DNA of 60,089 nt from Alistipes sp. (GTDB taxonomy: Bacteria > Bacteroidota > Bacteroidia > Bacteroidales > Rikenellaceae), in contig JAFVSV010000019.1 in the NCBI GenBank assembly GCA_017503575.1, positions 1-60,089 of the forward strand, given 5' to 3'. The notes below the pieces were generated by a model that saw nothing but the letters and a program-made list of their open reading frames with translations, had not been told where the DNA came from and searched no databases. Within the stretch, counting starts at the first letter, position 1, and the number at the start of each line of letters is the position of its first letter. Below, piece after piece: positions 7,702 to 17,724 of the stretch. The translations under genes and the position numbers were made by a program.

Positions 7702-8415
7702 ATGGCAGGAAAAGTTCCAACACCCCACATTGGGGCACAATATGGCGAGATTGCAGATAAGGTGATTATGGCAGGCGACCCCTTGCGAGCCAAGTTCATG
7801 GCCGAGAACTTCTTGGAGAACCCCGTGCAGTACAACAACGTGCGCGGCATGCTCGGCTTCACTGGCACATATAAGGGCAAGCGCGTATCAGTTCAAGGTC
7901 ATGGCATGGGCATCCCATCTATTGGCATCTACACCTACGAGCTCTTCAACTTCTACGATGTGCAGCGCATCATACGTTGCGGCTCAGCAGGCGCCTTCGA
8001 CCCATCGCTAAACCTCGGTGACGTGGTATTCGGCATGGGCTCGTGCACCGACTCTAACTATGGTGCACAGTTCAACCTTCCTGGCACCTTCGCACCTATC
8101 GCCGACTTCGACCTTTTGCGTGCAGCAGCAGCCAAGGCCGAGGAGCTTGGCATAAGCTACCGCGCGGGCAACATCCTCGCCAGCGATGTATTCTACGGTG
8201 ACGATGCCGAGAGCTGGAAGCAGTGGCAGAAGATGGGCGTATTGGCAGTCGAGATGGAGGCTACCGCCCTCTATATGAATGCGGCACGCGCAGGCAAGAG
8301 CGCGCTCTGCATCTGCACCATTTCCGACTCGCTCGTACACCACACAGCTTGCTCTGCCGAGGAGCGCCAGACATCGTTTACCAACATGATGAAGATTGCC
8401 TTCGACATCATATAG
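7702..8415 (+). CDS. deoD: DeoD-type purine nucleoside phosphorylase
   Basis: This 237-residue hexameric-type enzyme splits purine (deoxy)nucleosides with phosphate to free base and (deoxy)ribose-1-phosphate in purine salvage. It shows the family's N-terminal [14 protein letters not shown] (phosphate-binding Arg), [19 protein letters not shown] and VEMEATALY (ribose contacts), and the base-site SDSL near the C-terminus (TISDSLVHH). Length matches E. coli DeoD. It is monocistronic, with its own promoter and a terminator at 8440. Confidence 0.96.
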   Translation: MAGKVPTPHIGAQYGEIADKVIMAGDPLRAKFMAENFLENPVQYNNVRGMLGFTGTYKGKRVSVQGHGMGIPSIGIYTYELFNFYDVQRIIRCGSAGAFDPSLNLGDVVFGMGSCTDSNYGAQFNLPGTFAPIADFDLLRAAAAKAEELGISYRAGNILASDVFYGDDAESWKQWQKMGVLAVEMEATALYMNAARAGKSALCICTISDSLVHHTACSAEERQTSFTNMMKIAFDII

Positions 8416-8439
8416 TCGACGGCCGTATACTCCTCACTC

Positions 8440-8473
8440 ATTGGGCTGAATGGGATGCACCATCCAGCCCAAT
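8440..8473 (+). terminator. Terminator after deoD
   Basis: ATTGGGCTG (8440-8448) pairs with CAGCCCAAT (8465-8473), extended inward by TGG/CCA-type pairs, followed by CTTGT. The U-tract is weak. Confidence 0.65.
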
Positions 8474-8519
8474 CTTGTAGTTAGCACCACACATCAATAA
8501 CCATTAACCACTCATCAAC

Positions 8520-9902
8520 ATGCAGTTACTATCGACACCCATAGATACCATTCCACAGATTGTAGCTCGTCAACGCGCCCTCTTCGCTACACATAGAACA
8601 CTCCCCGTGGAGTATCGTTTGGCAATGCTGCGCAGACTCCGCAAGGCAATAACCGAGAACGAAGCAGCCCTCTGTGAGGCTCTACGCATCGACCTCAATA
8701 AGAGCTACGAGGAGGCATACCTGACGGAGATAAGCATCGTGCTGGGCGAGATAGATAACTTCCTCAAAAACCTAAAGCACTGGTGTGCTCCCTCGAAGCG
8801 CAAGACACCCCTCAAGCTCTTCCCCTCGAAGAGCTACATCAAGACCGAGCCATTGGGCGTGGCACTTATCATCGCGCCTTGGAACTACCCCGTGCAGCTA
8901 CTTCTGAACCCATTGGTGGGGGCTATCGGCGCAGGATGCACAGCCATACTGAAGCCATCGCCCTACGTTCCAAATGTAGCTACCGTGCTCGAGCGCATCA
9001 TAAAAGAGAGCTTCGACGACAGCTACATAGCCGTCGTTCAGGGCAACCGTGAGGTAAACACCGCCCTACTGCGCGAGCGCTACGATATCATCTTCTTCAC
9101 GGGCTCACCCGAGCTGGGACGCGTCGTGATGCGTGCAGCAGCCGAGAACCTAACACCCGTAATCTTGGAGTTAGGCGGCAAGAGTCCCGTAATTGTTGAC
9201 CGTAGCGCCGATATCAAGAGGGCAGCAAAACGGATTGCGTGGGGCAAGACGCTCAACGCAGGACAGACATGTATAGCCCCCGACTTTCTACTTATAGACC
9301 GCGAGGTCAAGGAGCAGTTCGTCGAGGCTTACAAGAGGGCTCTATACGAGTTACACGGCGAGGATGCAAGCCTAAGCAAACACTATGTTCGTATGGTCTC
9401 TGATAGAGCCTTTCAGCGCGTATCGGGGTATCTCACCGATGGACGCATTCGCTGTGGCGGCACTACAAAGGCCGAGGAGCGATATATAGAGCCTACGCTA
9501 CTGGACAATGTGGCTACAGATAGCGCCGTAATGCGAGAGGAGATATTTGGCCCCGTGCTGCCTATGATTGAGATAGATAGCATTGACGAGGCCATCGACT
9601 TTATTCGTCAGCGCGAGAAGCCATTGGCGCTATATGTATTTGCCGAGAAGCGCAAGGCCGAACGCGTCATTGAACTCACCTCGTCGGGTGGCGCATGCAT
9701 TGGCGATGTAATCATGCACATTGCCAACGAGCATCTACCCTTTGGCGGTGTGGGCAACTCGGGCATGGGACGCTACCACAGCCGCGACTCGCTATACTCG
9801 TTCTCGCATCGCCGCGCGGTACTAAAGACCTCAACGCGTATAGACCTACCATTTAGGTATATGCCCTACCGCTGGTTTAAGCGCATCAAACGTCTACTCT
9901 AA
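8520..9902 (+). CDS. NAD(P)-dependent aldehyde dehydrogenase, class 3-like
   Basis: This 460-residue aldehyde dehydrogenase oxidises aldehydes to acids. The catalytic cysteine is C251 (AGQTCIAPD), the general-base Glu is E217 (LELGGKSP) and the oxyanion Asn is N122 (PWNYP). The short length without an N-terminal extension, the KTEPLGVALIIAPWNYP segment and a basic, aromatic C-terminus (RYMPYRWFKRIKRLL) match the class 3 / fatty-aldehyde dehydrogenase group. The C-terminal tail may touch the membrane. It stands between two terminators and so is probably a single-gene transcript. Substrate is not predictable; long-chain aldehydes are a reasonable guess. Confidence 0.92.
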   Translation: MQLLSTPIDTIPQIVARQRALFATHRTLPVEYRLAMLRRLRKAITENEAALCEALRIDLNKSYEEAYLTEISIVLGEIDNFLKNLKHWCAPSKRKTPLKLFPSKSYIKTEPLGVALIIAPWNYPVQLLLNPLVGAIGAGCTAILKPSPYVPNVATVLERIIKESFDDSYIAVVQGNREVNTALLRERYDIIFFTGSPELGRVVMRAAAENLTPVILELGGKSPVIVDRSADIKRAAKRIAWGKTLNAGQTCIAPDFLLIDREVKEQFVEAYKRALYELHGEDASLSKHYVRMVSDRAFQRVSGYLTDGRIRCGGTTKAEERYIEPTLLDNVATDSAVMREEIFGPVLPMIEIDSIDEAIDFIRQREKPLALYVFAEKRKAERVIELTSSGGACIGDVIMHIANEHLPFGGVGNSGMGRYHSRDSLYSFSHRRAVLKTSTRIDLPFRYMPYRWFKRIKRLL

Positions 9903-9923
9903 CCAACGGCGCTGATATTGGAT

Positions 9924-9960
9924 GATTAGGAAGTTTAGCTCATAGACTTCCTAATCTTTT
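9924..9960 (+). terminator. Terminator after the aldehyde dehydrogenase
   Basis: GATTAGGAAGT (9924-9934) pairs with ACTTCCTAATC (9946-9956), then TTTT. Confidence 0.88.
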
Positions 9961-10066
9961 ATGCAGGCAACGCCCATCCATCATTAATCTCTCCACTTTC
10001 ACCATATCCTCGACCCTCCCTCGACCGATAATCGTAAGGCGCTCAAATCGCCTAAAAAGGGGCATT

Positions 10067-10110
10067 ATGGCGATGATTCCGAAAAAAGAGTGGTCGTCGC
10101 CATATTTTTT
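10067..10110 (+). terminator. Hairpin with T-run upstream of the gyrA promoter
   Basis: ATGGCGA (10067-10073) pairs with TCGCCAT (10097-10103), followed by ATTTTTT. It lies in the 318-base gap before gyrA, upstream of the gyrA promoter, and has no gene directly before it. It may end a small transcript or be a second read-through stop. I see nothing else in the gap apart from the 9924 terminator and the promoter. Confidence 0.4.
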
Positions 10111-10122
10111 CAAGCGCAAAAG

Positions 10123-10153
10123 TTGCTCAAATCGAAAATATGACGTAAATTTG
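10123..10153 (+). promoter_or_regulatory. Promoter of gyrA
   Basis: TTG (10123-10125), 20 bases, TAAATTTG (10146-10153), 67 bases before the ATG. Confidence 0.85.
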
Positions 10154-10220
10154 CGCACCTATATATAAATATATAGGAGTGAACAAGGAGACAAAAGAAC
10201 AAATAATAATATAAAAAACG

Positions 10221-12782
10221 ATGACAGAAGCAGAAAACACAACAGGGTTAACAGGGCGCATAGTCCAGGTTAACCTCGAAGAGCAGATGAAGTCGGCATA
10301 TATCGACTACTCGATGTCGGTAATCGTGTCGCGAGCACTGCCCGATGTGCGCGATGGACTCAAGCCCGTGCACCGTCGTATTTTGTATGATATGTCTGCC
10401 GAGTTGAACCTAACATCGGATAAGCCTACGCGTAAGAGTGCGCGTATCGTCGGTGATGTACTCGGTAAGTTCCACCCACATGGCGACAGTTCGGTATACG
10501 AGGCTATGGTGCGTATGGCACAGAGCTGGTCTATGCGCTACCCACTTGTTGAGGGTCAGGGTAACTTCGGTTCGATGGATGGTGACTCGCCTGCGGCAAT
10601 GCGTTACACCGAGGCACGCATGCAGAAGATTACTGACGAGGTGATGGCCGACATCGAGAAGGAGACTATCGACTGGGGGCTCAACTTCGACGATACACTC
10701 AAGGAGCCAACAGTACTCCCTACGCGTATACCACTTCTTCTTGTAAATGGTGCAAGCGGTATCGCAGTAGGTATGGCTACCAACATGGCACCACACAACC
10801 TATCGGAGGTTATCGACGCCTGCACAGCATACATCGACAACCCAGAGTGCGAGTGCGAGGAGCTTCTAAACTATGTCAAGGGTCCTGACTTCCCCACAGG
10901 CGCCATCATATATGGCTACGAGGGCGTTAAGGAGGCGTTGCTAACGGGTCGTGGTCGCGTAGTTATGCGCGCCAAGACCGAGATTGAGCATACGGCATCG
11001 GGGCGTGAGTGCATCGTAATCACCGAGATACCATACATGGTCAACAAGGCCGAGATGATTAAGAAGATTGCCGACCTTATCAACGAGAAGAAGATAGAGG
11101 GTATCTCTTACATCAACGACGAGTCTGACCGTCAGGGTATGCGTATTGTCATCATCCTCAAGCAGGATGCCGTGGCAAGCGTAGTGCTCAACACCTTGTA
11201 TAAGAATACGCCACTGCAGTCATCATTTGCAGTAAACAACATCGCCTTGGTGAATGGTCGTCCACAGTTGCTCAACCTCAAGGATCTCATCCGCCACTTC
11301 GTAGACCACCGCCACGATGTTATCGTACGCCGCTCACGCTTCGACTTGCAGAAGGCCGAGGAGCGTCTACACATCGTAAACGGTCTGCTAATAGCGCAGG
11401 ACAACATCGACGAGGTGGTACACATCATCCGCTCGTCGAAGACTACCGAGGAGGCACGCGCACGCCTTCAGGAGCGCTTCGGTCTCTCGGAGTTGCAAAC
11501 AGCAGCCATCCTCGAGATGCGTCTACGCCAGCTAACAGGTCTTCAGCGCGAGCAGCTCGAGCAGGAGCAGGCCGAGTTGATGAAGACCATCGACTACCTC
11601 AAGGCTGTACTTGCTAACGTCGACATGCAGATGCAGATTATCAAGGATGAGCTTCTCGAAATCAAGGAGAAGTATGGCGATGAGCGTCGCTCGGAGATAG
11701 TATACTCTTCGGAGGAGTTCAACCCCGAGGACTTCTATGCCGATGACGACATGGTTATCACCATTTCGCACATGGGCTACATCAAGCGTACGCCACTTGC
11801 CGAGTACCGCACACAGAACCGTGGCGGCGTAGGTGCCAAGGGTAGCGCAACACGCGACGAGGACTTCATCGAGCACATCTACGTTGCGTCGATGCACAAC
11901 ACGATGATGTTCTTCACGGAGATGGGTCGTTGCTACTGGCTCAAGGTATACCAGATACCCGAGGGTACACGCGCATCAAAGGGTCGCGCCATACAGAATG
12001 TCATCCAGATTGAGCCTGGCGACAAGGTGCGTGCATATATCAACGTCAAGAACCTCAACGACAAGGAGTTCGTCGAGAATAACTACCTCGTGATGTGTAC
12101 CAAGCGTGGTATCATCAAGAAGACGACACTCGAGGATTATTCGCGTCCACGTACTAACGGCGTCAAGGCAATCGTTATTAGAGAGGGAGACCAGCTATTG
12201 GAGGTTAAGCTCACGAGCGGCAATGCCGAGATTATGATTGCTGCACGCGAGGGTCGCGCCATCCGCTTCAACGAGTCTACCGTTCGTCCTATGGGTCGTG
12301 TTAGCTCGGGTGTTAGGGCTATCTCTATCGAGGACGACAACGAGGTTATCGTCATGATAGCCATCGAGCCCGACTCGAAGGAGGATGTTCTCGTCCTCTC
12401 GGAGAATGGCTACGGCAAGCGTACCGACCTCGAGGAGTACCGCATAACAAACCGTGGCGGTAAGGGTGTCAAGACTATCAACGTCACCGAGAAGACAGGT
12501 CAGCTGATATCTATCCAGGCCGTAACCGATGATAACGACCTTATGATTATCAACCGCTCGGGTCTTACCATCCGCACCTCAGCCGACCAGATACGCATTG
12601 CGGGTCGTGCCACACAGGGTGTTAAGGTCATCAACCTCCGCGATGGTGACTCAATAGCCTCTGTTACGGCTGTACCCAAGACCGAAGAGGAGGAGGTAGA
12701 TAGCTCAGTGATTGTTACCGACGGTGAGGCAGCAACAAGCGACGCTGAGACTACTGCGGACAGCACTCAGCGCGAAGAGTAG
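10221..12782 (+). CDS. gyrA: DNA gyrase subunit A
   Basis: GyrA breaks and rejoins DNA in the A2B2 gyrase that introduces negative supercoils. The protein is 853 residues long. The breakage-reunion domain starts with [20 protein letters not shown], and the catalytic tyrosine is Y129 (AAMRYTEAR). The C-terminal beta-pinwheel carries a GyrA-box-like motif, [10 protein letters not shown]. In the quinolone region the residue matching E. coli Ser83 is Ser (S90) and the one matching Asp87 is Glu (E94); Glu there is an acidic, conservative change. The acidic C-terminal tail is typical. It is followed 36 bases later by a secreted TPR protein with no clear terminator between. Confidence 0.96.
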   Translation: MTEAENTTGLTGRIVQVNLEEQMKSAYIDYSMSVIVSRALPDVRDGLKPVHRRILYDMSAELNLTSDKPTRKSARIVGDVLGKFHPHGDSSVYEAMVRMAQSWSMRYPLVEGQGNFGSMDGDSPAAMRYTEARMQKITDEVMADIEKETIDWGLNFDDTLKEPTVLPTRIPLLLVNGASGIAVGMATNMAPHNLSEVIDACTAYIDNPECECEELLNYVKGPDFPTGAIIYGYEGVKEALLTGRGRVVMRAKTEIEHTASGRECIVITEIPYMVNKAEMIKKIADLINEKKIEGISYINDESDRQGMRIVIILKQDAVASVVLNTLYKNTPLQSSFAVNNIALVNGRPQLLNLKDLIRHFVDHRHDVIVRRSRFDLQKAEERLHIVNGLLIAQDNIDEVVHIIRSSKTTEEARARLQERFGLSELQTAAILEMRLRQLTGLQREQLEQEQAELMKTIDYLKAVLANVDMQMQIIKDELLEIKEKYGDERRSEIVYSSEEFNPEDFYADDDMVITISHMGYIKRTPLAEYRTQNRGGVGAKGSATRDEDFIEHIYVASMHNTMMFFTEMGRCYWLKVYQIPEGTRASKGRAIQNVIQIEPGDKVRAYINVKNLNDKEFVENNYLVMCTKRGIIKKTTLEDYSRPRTNGVKAIVIREGDQLLEVKLTSGNAEIMIAAREGRAIRFNESTVRPMGRVSSGVRAISIEDDNEVIVMIAIEPDSKEDVLVLSENGYGKRTDLEEYRITNRGGKGVKTINVTEKTGQLISIQAVTDDNDLMIINRSGLTIRTSADQIRIAGRATQGVKVINLRDGDSIASVTAVPKTEEEEVDSSVIVTDGEAATSDAETTADSTQREE

Positions 12783-12818
12783 ATATTGATTACAACAAAA
12801 AGTTAAACTAATAGAGTT

Positions 12819-14174
12819 ATGAAGAAGGTTTTATTTATGGCTGTAGCGTTGCTCACCTTTGCAGCAACAACAGCAAGTGCACAGCGTGTAAATACCGCTG
12901 CTGAGCTTAAGAAGCTCGAGAAGGCCGATGCAGGCATCGCCGACCCAAAGAAGAACACCAAGGCTGCTACATGGACAGCTGCAGGTACTGCTTACACCAA
13001 CGCCTTTGTAGCCCCCACCAAGGAGCTTAGCCAGGGCGTACCCGAGCAGGTGCTTATGATGAACGTAGGTCAGCCAGAGGATGCTTTCTACGGTGAGTTC
13101 GCTGGTCAGCAGGCCGTAGTATACAGCTACGAGTATGTTGACGTATACGTTATCAACGGCATGATCCAGGGCTGGAACCAGAAGAAGGCCGTACGCGACA
13201 ACCTCGCTATCGACGCTATCGAGATGTTCGAGAAGGCTTATGCTATGGATGCCAAGCAGGAGTCGAAGATTGTTATAGGTGCAAGCACCCTTGCTAACAG
13301 CCTTATGGAGCAGGGTAACGCTTTGAATATGATGGGTCGCACTGCCGAGGCTGCCGAGGCTTTCGAGCTCGCATATCGTGCACAGAGCATCGTACCATCA
13401 CTCAACGCTGATGCCAACTGCCTCTACAATGCTGGTATGCTCTATGCTATCTCTGCATCATCAGCTACTGGTGACAATGCTTTAGCATGGTTCAAGAAGT
13501 GCGAGGAGTTGCTTAACAAGGCTCTTGTGAATGGCTACGCCGATGAGAATGGTAACATCTACTACTACCTCTTCCACAGCTACTATGCACAGAAGGATGC
13601 TGACCGTGACCTCTACCTTGGCAAGGCTAAGGAGGCGTTGCTCACAGGTATCAAGCTCTTCCCAAAGAACACCATCATCCTCGACGGTCTTATGTCATTC
13701 TACACTGCTGAGGTGGGTGTAGGCGATCCAGCAGAGCTCATTACTCTTGTTGAGTCATCACTCAAGGATGATCCTACAAACTACGACTTGTGGTTTGGCC
13801 GTGGCCGTGTATTCTTCGCCCTTAAGAACTACGACGAGTGCATCACATCGTTCAAGAAGTGTGCAGAGTTGCGCCCAACAGAGTTTGAGCCATACTACTA
13901 TGTTGGCTCATTCATCATCGAGAAGGCTAACGCTGCCATCGAGGCATTGAATAACAATACCGAGATTGGCTACGAGCAGTATGGTGAGGAGAACGCAAAG
14001 ATCAACCTTATCTACGCTGAGGCTATTCCATGGTTGGAGAAGGCTCATGAGTTCAACCCAGCAGATGTTGCAACCATCGAGTACCTCAACTCTCTCTGCT
14101 ACCGTCTCCGCGAGATGGACGGCATGATGGACAAGTACAACAAGTATCACGAGTTGTTCATGCAGACTCGCTAA
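12819..14174 (+). CDS. Secreted tetratricopeptide-repeat protein
   Basis: This is a 451-residue protein. A signal peptide (about 1-21, MKKVLFMAVALL..TASAQ) predicts periplasmic or outer-membrane location; there is no lipobox cysteine. The rest is helical. TPR-like units are visible at about 150-200 (AIDAIEMFEKAYAMD, AEAAEAFELAYRA), 225-290 and 330-385 (YDLWFGRGRVFFALKNYDECITSFKKCAEL), with a last one near 415-440. Such proteins often scaffold envelope complexes in Bacteroidetes, but nothing here names the partner. It follows gyrA by 36 bases and is closed by a terminator at 14198. It may be co-transcribed with gyrA, although this pairing has no obvious functional sense. Confidence 0.8.
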   Translation: MKKVLFMAVALLTFAATTASAQRVNTAAELKKLEKADAGIADPKKNTKAATWTAAGTAYTNAFVAPTKELSQGVPEQVLMMNVGQPEDAFYGEFAGQQAVVYSYEYVDVYVINGMIQGWNQKKAVRDNLAIDAIEMFEKAYAMDAKQESKIVIGASTLANSLMEQGNALNMMGRTAEAAEAFELAYRAQSIVPSLNADANCLYNAGMLYAISASSATGDNALAWFKKCEELLNKALVNGYADENGNIYYYLFHSYYAQKDADRDLYLGKAKEALLTGIKLFPKNTIILDGLMSFYTAEVGVGDPAELITLVESSLKDDPTNYDLWFGRGRVFFALKNYDECITSFKKCAELRPTEFEPYYYVGSFIIEKANAAIEALNNNTEIGYEQYGEENAKINLIYAEAIPWLEKAHEFNPADVATIEYLNSLCYRLREMDGMMDKYNKYHELFMQTR

Positions 14175-14197
14175 TATAGCGTAGTCGTCCAGTATAG

Positions 14198-14229
14198 GTA
14201 TGGGGCTCAATCGGGTCCCATACTTTTTT
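14198..14229 (+). terminator. Terminator after the secreted TPR protein
   Basis: GTATGGG (14198-14204) pairs with CCCATAC (14217-14223), followed by a run of eight T. Confidence 0.9.
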
Positions 14230-14345
14230 TTGTGACTGATGATAGATATCAATCCCACAAAGCCTCTATATATGCAGAAGAGCCCAAGAGGAGGCTACTT
14301 CATGGAAGACTAAGAACAATAATAACTATAAATAACGTAGAAACC

Positions 14346-14726
14346 ATGAAACGATTTTTTCTATTTTCAGCATTTGTTGCTCTTATGAGCGTCGCACTAC
14401 TCAACACATCGTGCGTAGAGGAAGAGGCAGAGTTCAACATCGTAGGCAAATGGGTGATGACTGTTGACTATAACACCAAGAGGGCATACGATATCCGCGA
14501 GGACGGCACATGTAAATCTACGCCTATGGAGGATGATATGCCTGGCGATAGTGTTATGCTGACATGGAGCTATTCTGAATCGGACAACATCCTCAAATTC
14601 ATGAATAGCCAGGGTGAAGTTGTAGAACACTACATGGTCTTCGATATCTCAAAAAATTCCAAGGAGTGCAAATGGATGGACCAGATATCTGCCAAAAGGC
14701 CTGCATACGAAGTAGACAAGAAGTAA
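14346..14726 (+). CDS. Small lipoprotein with lipocalin-like domain
   Basis: This 126-residue protein has a signal peptide ending at C23 (LLNTSC). The mature N-terminus CVEEEAEF is acidic, which in Bacteroidetes often marks surface-exposed lipoproteins. The remainder (VGKWVMTVDY, REDGTCKSTP, MLTWSYSESDNILKF) has the strand pattern and the GKW start of small lipocalin-like domains in this phylum. The start was set at the ATG at 14346 because the signal peptide begins there. Ligand unknown. It is closed by a terminator at 14744. Confidence 0.7.
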   Translation: MKRFFLFSAFVALMSVALLNTSCVEEEAEFNIVGKWVMTVDYNTKRAYDIREDGTCKSTPMEDDMPGDSVMLTWSYSESDNILKFMNSQGEVVEHYMVFDISKNSKECKWMDQISAKRPAYEVDKK

Positions 14727-14743
14727 GACAAATAGTTGATTAA

Positions 14744-14785
14744 ACAGCAGAGAGCACTGTCATATACAGCGTTCTCTGCTGTTTC
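14744..14785 (+). terminator. Terminator after the lipocalin-like lipoprotein
   Basis: ACAGCAGAGA (14744-14753) pairs with TCTCTGCTGT (14773-14782), then TT. Confidence 0.75.
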
Positions 14786-14828
14786 TGGCAGCTCCCACAA
14801 TTAATAACGCCATCTATCATCTTACATC

Positions 14829-14860
14829 TTTGCTCATTCATCTTTTTTCTCATATCTTTG
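14829..14860 (+). promoter_or_regulatory. Promoter of the lipoprotein at 14889
   Basis: TTTG (14829-14832), 20 bases, TATCTTTG (14853-14860), 28 bases before the ATG. Full consensus match. Confidence 0.9.
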
Positions 14861-14888
14861 TGTTAGGTTAAACACACAAACAAGATAA

Positions 14889-15527
<639 letters not shown>

Positions 15528-15545
15528 AAGTTTGAATAAATTATT

Positions 15546-15586
15546 AGAGGCTGACTAATCTCATTAATAGGATTTAGTCAGCCTCT
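15546..15586. terminator. Bidirectional terminator between convergent lipoprotein genes
   Basis: AGAGGCTGACTAA (15546-15558) pairs with TTAGTCAGCCTCT (15574-15586). A-rich and T-rich flanks allow use in both directions. Confidence 0.8.
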
Positions 15587-15607
15587 ACAATTAAAAGGGC
15601 GAAATAA

Positions 15608-16042
15608 TTACTTGCGTGCAACAGTGAAAGTAATTCCCTTTACATCATTTATAAATCTATCTGCCTCGTCACTCTGGTTGTCATGTCTGAAAATAAATTT
15701 CACAGTCTCCTTCAACTTGTCGCCAGCCTTACAGCCACCCTTGCCTATACATACCGTAGATTTCAAGGTAAAGCCATCTGCATCAACAGCGTTGGCATTA
15801 AACCACACACCCTCTTCGGGGGTCTTATTACATGTAATCTGAACAGTTGCCGAAACTTCTGTTCTTTCGCGATCCGAATTATACTCTTTAACGAACTTGA
15901 GGTCCTGCTCTGGAATTGTTAGATAATCCTCAACAGTCTGAGCCTCAATCTTTGGACCAGATGTCTCAGCCTTCTTCTCATCACCGCCGCCGCAAGCTAC
16001 TAACAACAAGCCTGCCGCCATAAAATAGAATAACTTCTTCAT
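15608..16042 (-). CDS. Small lipoprotein, function unknown
   Basis: This 144-residue protein has a signal peptide ending at C17 (LLLVACGGG). The mature N-terminus CGGGDEKKAET is flexible and charged. The body (about 45-144) alternates in polarity, with VSATVQITCNK and LKETVKFIFRHD, suggesting a beta sandwich. Two further cysteine pairs (ITCNK, VCIGKGGCKAG) could form a disulfide. No family recognised. It is monocistronic and shares the terminator at 15546 with the facing gene. Confidence 0.72.
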   Translation of the reverse strand: MKKLFYFMAAGLLLVACGGGDEKKAETSGPKIEAQTVEDYLTIPEQDLKFVKEYNSDRERTEVSATVQITCNKTPEEGVWFNANAVDADGFTLKSTVCIGKGGCKAGDKLKETVKFIFRHDNQSDEADRFINDVKGITFTVARK

Positions 16043-16173
16043 AATGTTTTTAAGTTTACGAGGTTCAATAATATTAATTAACTTATTATCTCTGATATCA
16101 GCCTGAACCCCATTAGGCTACTACCATTGAACATTTGGCATTAACAACTGGTATGTGCTTTAGGTATAAAACG

Positions 16174-16380
16174 AAAAAAGCGCAGACCATTAACTTGATC
16201 TCCGCTGATAGGCCCTAGGAAAGCCTTGGTAAGAAAAAAAGCAATAGCCCGCGCATAGCATTGCACTACCTTACATATAGGTATGCAATACCGCCACCGG
16301 AATCTGTCTTCTCCTACCGTATATGAATTTCCTAGGTTCATCAGCGAGAAGGACAAACACCACAAGTGTTTACCGAATAT
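16174..16380 (-). ncRNA. Structured RNA, 6S-like (Bacteroidales-1-type) candidate
   Basis: About 207 nt reading leftward, with a -7 box directly upstream and a terminator at its end. After a small 5' hairpin (AAACAC-TTGTG-GTGTTT), it folds as one long rod. TCTC-GCTGAT (16349-16340) pairs with ATCAGC-GAGA (16209-16199, one bulge). CCTAGGAAA (16336-16328) pairs with TTTCCTAGG (16222-16214). A large, mostly unpaired bubble of about 35 bases per side follows, then an apical stem-loop (16260-16289, ATTGCA and TACCT arms). The 3' end has TCTGCGC and TTTTTT. A rod with closing stem, central bubble and apical hairpin at about 200 nt is the 6S RNA design; 6S mimics an open promoter and binds RNA polymerase. 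I recall a Bacteroidales-1 RNA family of similar type, but homology was not checked. Confidence 0.55.
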
Positions 16381-16385
16381 TTTCA

Positions 16386-16393
16386 CAAATATA
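16386..16393 (-). promoter_or_regulatory. -7 box of the structured RNA
   Basis: Minus-strand TATATTTG, 6-8 bases before the predicted RNA start. A -33 TTTG is not evident at 19-21 bases. Confidence 0.65.
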
Positions 16394-16486
16394 GTAAAAA
16401 TTATCGAATTACACTATTTATGTAGCAATTTTTGGGCTATTGCTTGCGCAAAGTTATAAAAAAGATAGAGACGACCGACACCTAAT

Positions 16487-17677
16487 CTATTGTCTTTTAT
16501 TGTCTTGTTGCTCTTCGGCAGAGTAATCACGATAAGGGAGATCGTTCTCAAGAAGCGATAAATAGAAGAGGCGCTCGGCGCCATCAAGACTTAAGGTGCT
16601 CGGCGACAAAACGCTATGCTCCGTTAATCTCACATAGTAGTGGTGCTTGAGATATTCGTAACGAGCACTTAACTCTATGCGCTCGTCATCACTACCCACC
16701 CTACTCATCAAAACAGTTGCGAGCGAATCACTTTGACGCCAAAAGGTCTGGAAATATGGAGTATCAAACTCGCGATACTTCGTCACAGAGATGCTATCTA
16801 CGGCAGTTTGATATATCTGCTCCATTTCGTCCTCAAGGCAAGACAACATCGTATCTGCGCCACTGCTATTTGTCTCCGACTGCTTCGTCACAGACGTTGT
16901 CGCGTACAATATATATATGAGTATAATCGCCACCACTACTGCAATCGTAGCGACCAAGCGCATAGGTCGTCGGCGCCATGCTTGACGCAGTGCATCGACA
17001 CAGGCGTAACGTCGACTGGGGCGGTCGCTCGCAGCTCGTCGCGATACACGAGAGTGACCAAACATCTCTGTCATAATCACGCCCAATGAGTAGATATCGC
17101 TACGGGCATCAACATTCTTACGGTTGCGCAACTCAGGCGAGGCATAGCGAGGTGTACAGCCCAGTGTACGCATGGCATACTCGGCATCGCTATCTGCAAG
17201 GCCAAAATCAATTAGTTTAAGTGTATCAGAGGCGTTTGAGATAAGTATATTATCGGGTTTAAGATCGTTATGCACGACACCCCTTCTATGCAGATACTCA
17301 ACAGCCGAGAGTAACTCACCAAAGATACGTCGACGCTCCTTAATGTTTGGGGACTCTGCAAGGTAATCACTCAGCGTGCGACCATCGACAAACTCCATGA
17401 CCATCGCCACACCATAGGGTTCGATACTCTCCAGCGCATAGATGTGTACGATATGCGGATGCTCTATGCTACACGCAAGCTCATACTCACGACGAATGAG
17501 GCGCTCCTGCCACACCGACTTGTCTTTTGTTGTCTTTACAAGAAAGCGTTTCCCCGATTTGACAGCGATATATAGCGAGGCATAAGCGGTGGTTTTCAAC
17601 AACTTGAAATCGCAGAAACCACTCTTCGGCTCATCGCATCGCTCGACATCATTAAATATATCGCTCTCAACAGTCAT
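16487..17677 (-). CDS. Membrane-anchored Hanks-type Ser/Thr protein kinase
   Basis: This 396-residue protein has a cytoplasmic kinase domain (about 20-210). The ATP lysine is K48 (FLVKTTKD), the catalytic loop is HNDLKPDN (136-143, D138 and N143), the metal-binding DFG is at 157-159, and the activation-segment end is ASPE (179-182). The glycine-rich loop normally ahead of K48 is not visible (LKTTAYASLYIAVK has no GxGxxG), and the HRD motif is HND. A basic stretch and one membrane segment (about 241-259) lead to a 135-residue periplasmic domain without PASTA repeats or any family I recognise. The start is the ATG at 17677; a TTG further upstream lies inside the promoter. It faces the gene at 17724 across overlapping promoters. 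Confidence 0.9.
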   Translation of the reverse strand: MTVESDIFNDVERCDEPKSGFCDFKLLKTTAYASLYIAVKSGKRFLVKTTKDKSVWQERLIRREYELACSIEHPHIVHIYALESIEPYGVAMVMEFVDGRTLSDYLAESPNIKERRRIFGELLSAVEYLHRRGVVHNDLKPDNILISNASDTLKLIDFGLADSDAEYAMRTLGCTPRYASPELRNRKNVDARSDIYSLGVIMTEMFGHSRVSRRAASDRPSRRYACVDALRQAWRRRPMRLVATIAVVVAIILIYILYATTSVTKQSETNSSGADTMLSCLEDEMEQIYQTAVDSISVTKYREFDTPYFQTFWRQSDSLATVLMSRVGSDDERIELSARYEYLKHHYYVRLTEHSVLSPSTLSLDGAERLFYLSLLENDLPYRDYSAEEQQDNKRQ

Positions 17678-17684
17678 CGAAACA

Positions 17685-17724
17685 TTTTTGTATGTCAAAG
17701 ATAATCATTATTTTTGTAAAACAA
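17685..17724. promoter_or_regulatory. Overlapping divergent promoters (kinase left, regulator right)
   Basis: Leftward: TTG (17724-17722), 18 bases, TATCTTTG (17703-17696). Rightward: TTTG (17687-17690), 18 bases, TATTTTTG (17709-17716). The two -7 boxes are only 5 bases apart, so polymerase can occupy just one at a time. The rightward -7 box ends 7 bases before the ATG, which predicts a leaderless or nearly leaderless mRNA. Confidence 0.7.

Noticed and set aside
16141-16386. An 81-residue leftward reading frame over the structured RNA
   Set aside because: It overlaps the paired arms of the rod-shaped RNA exactly, has no family pattern, and its composition follows the hairpins.
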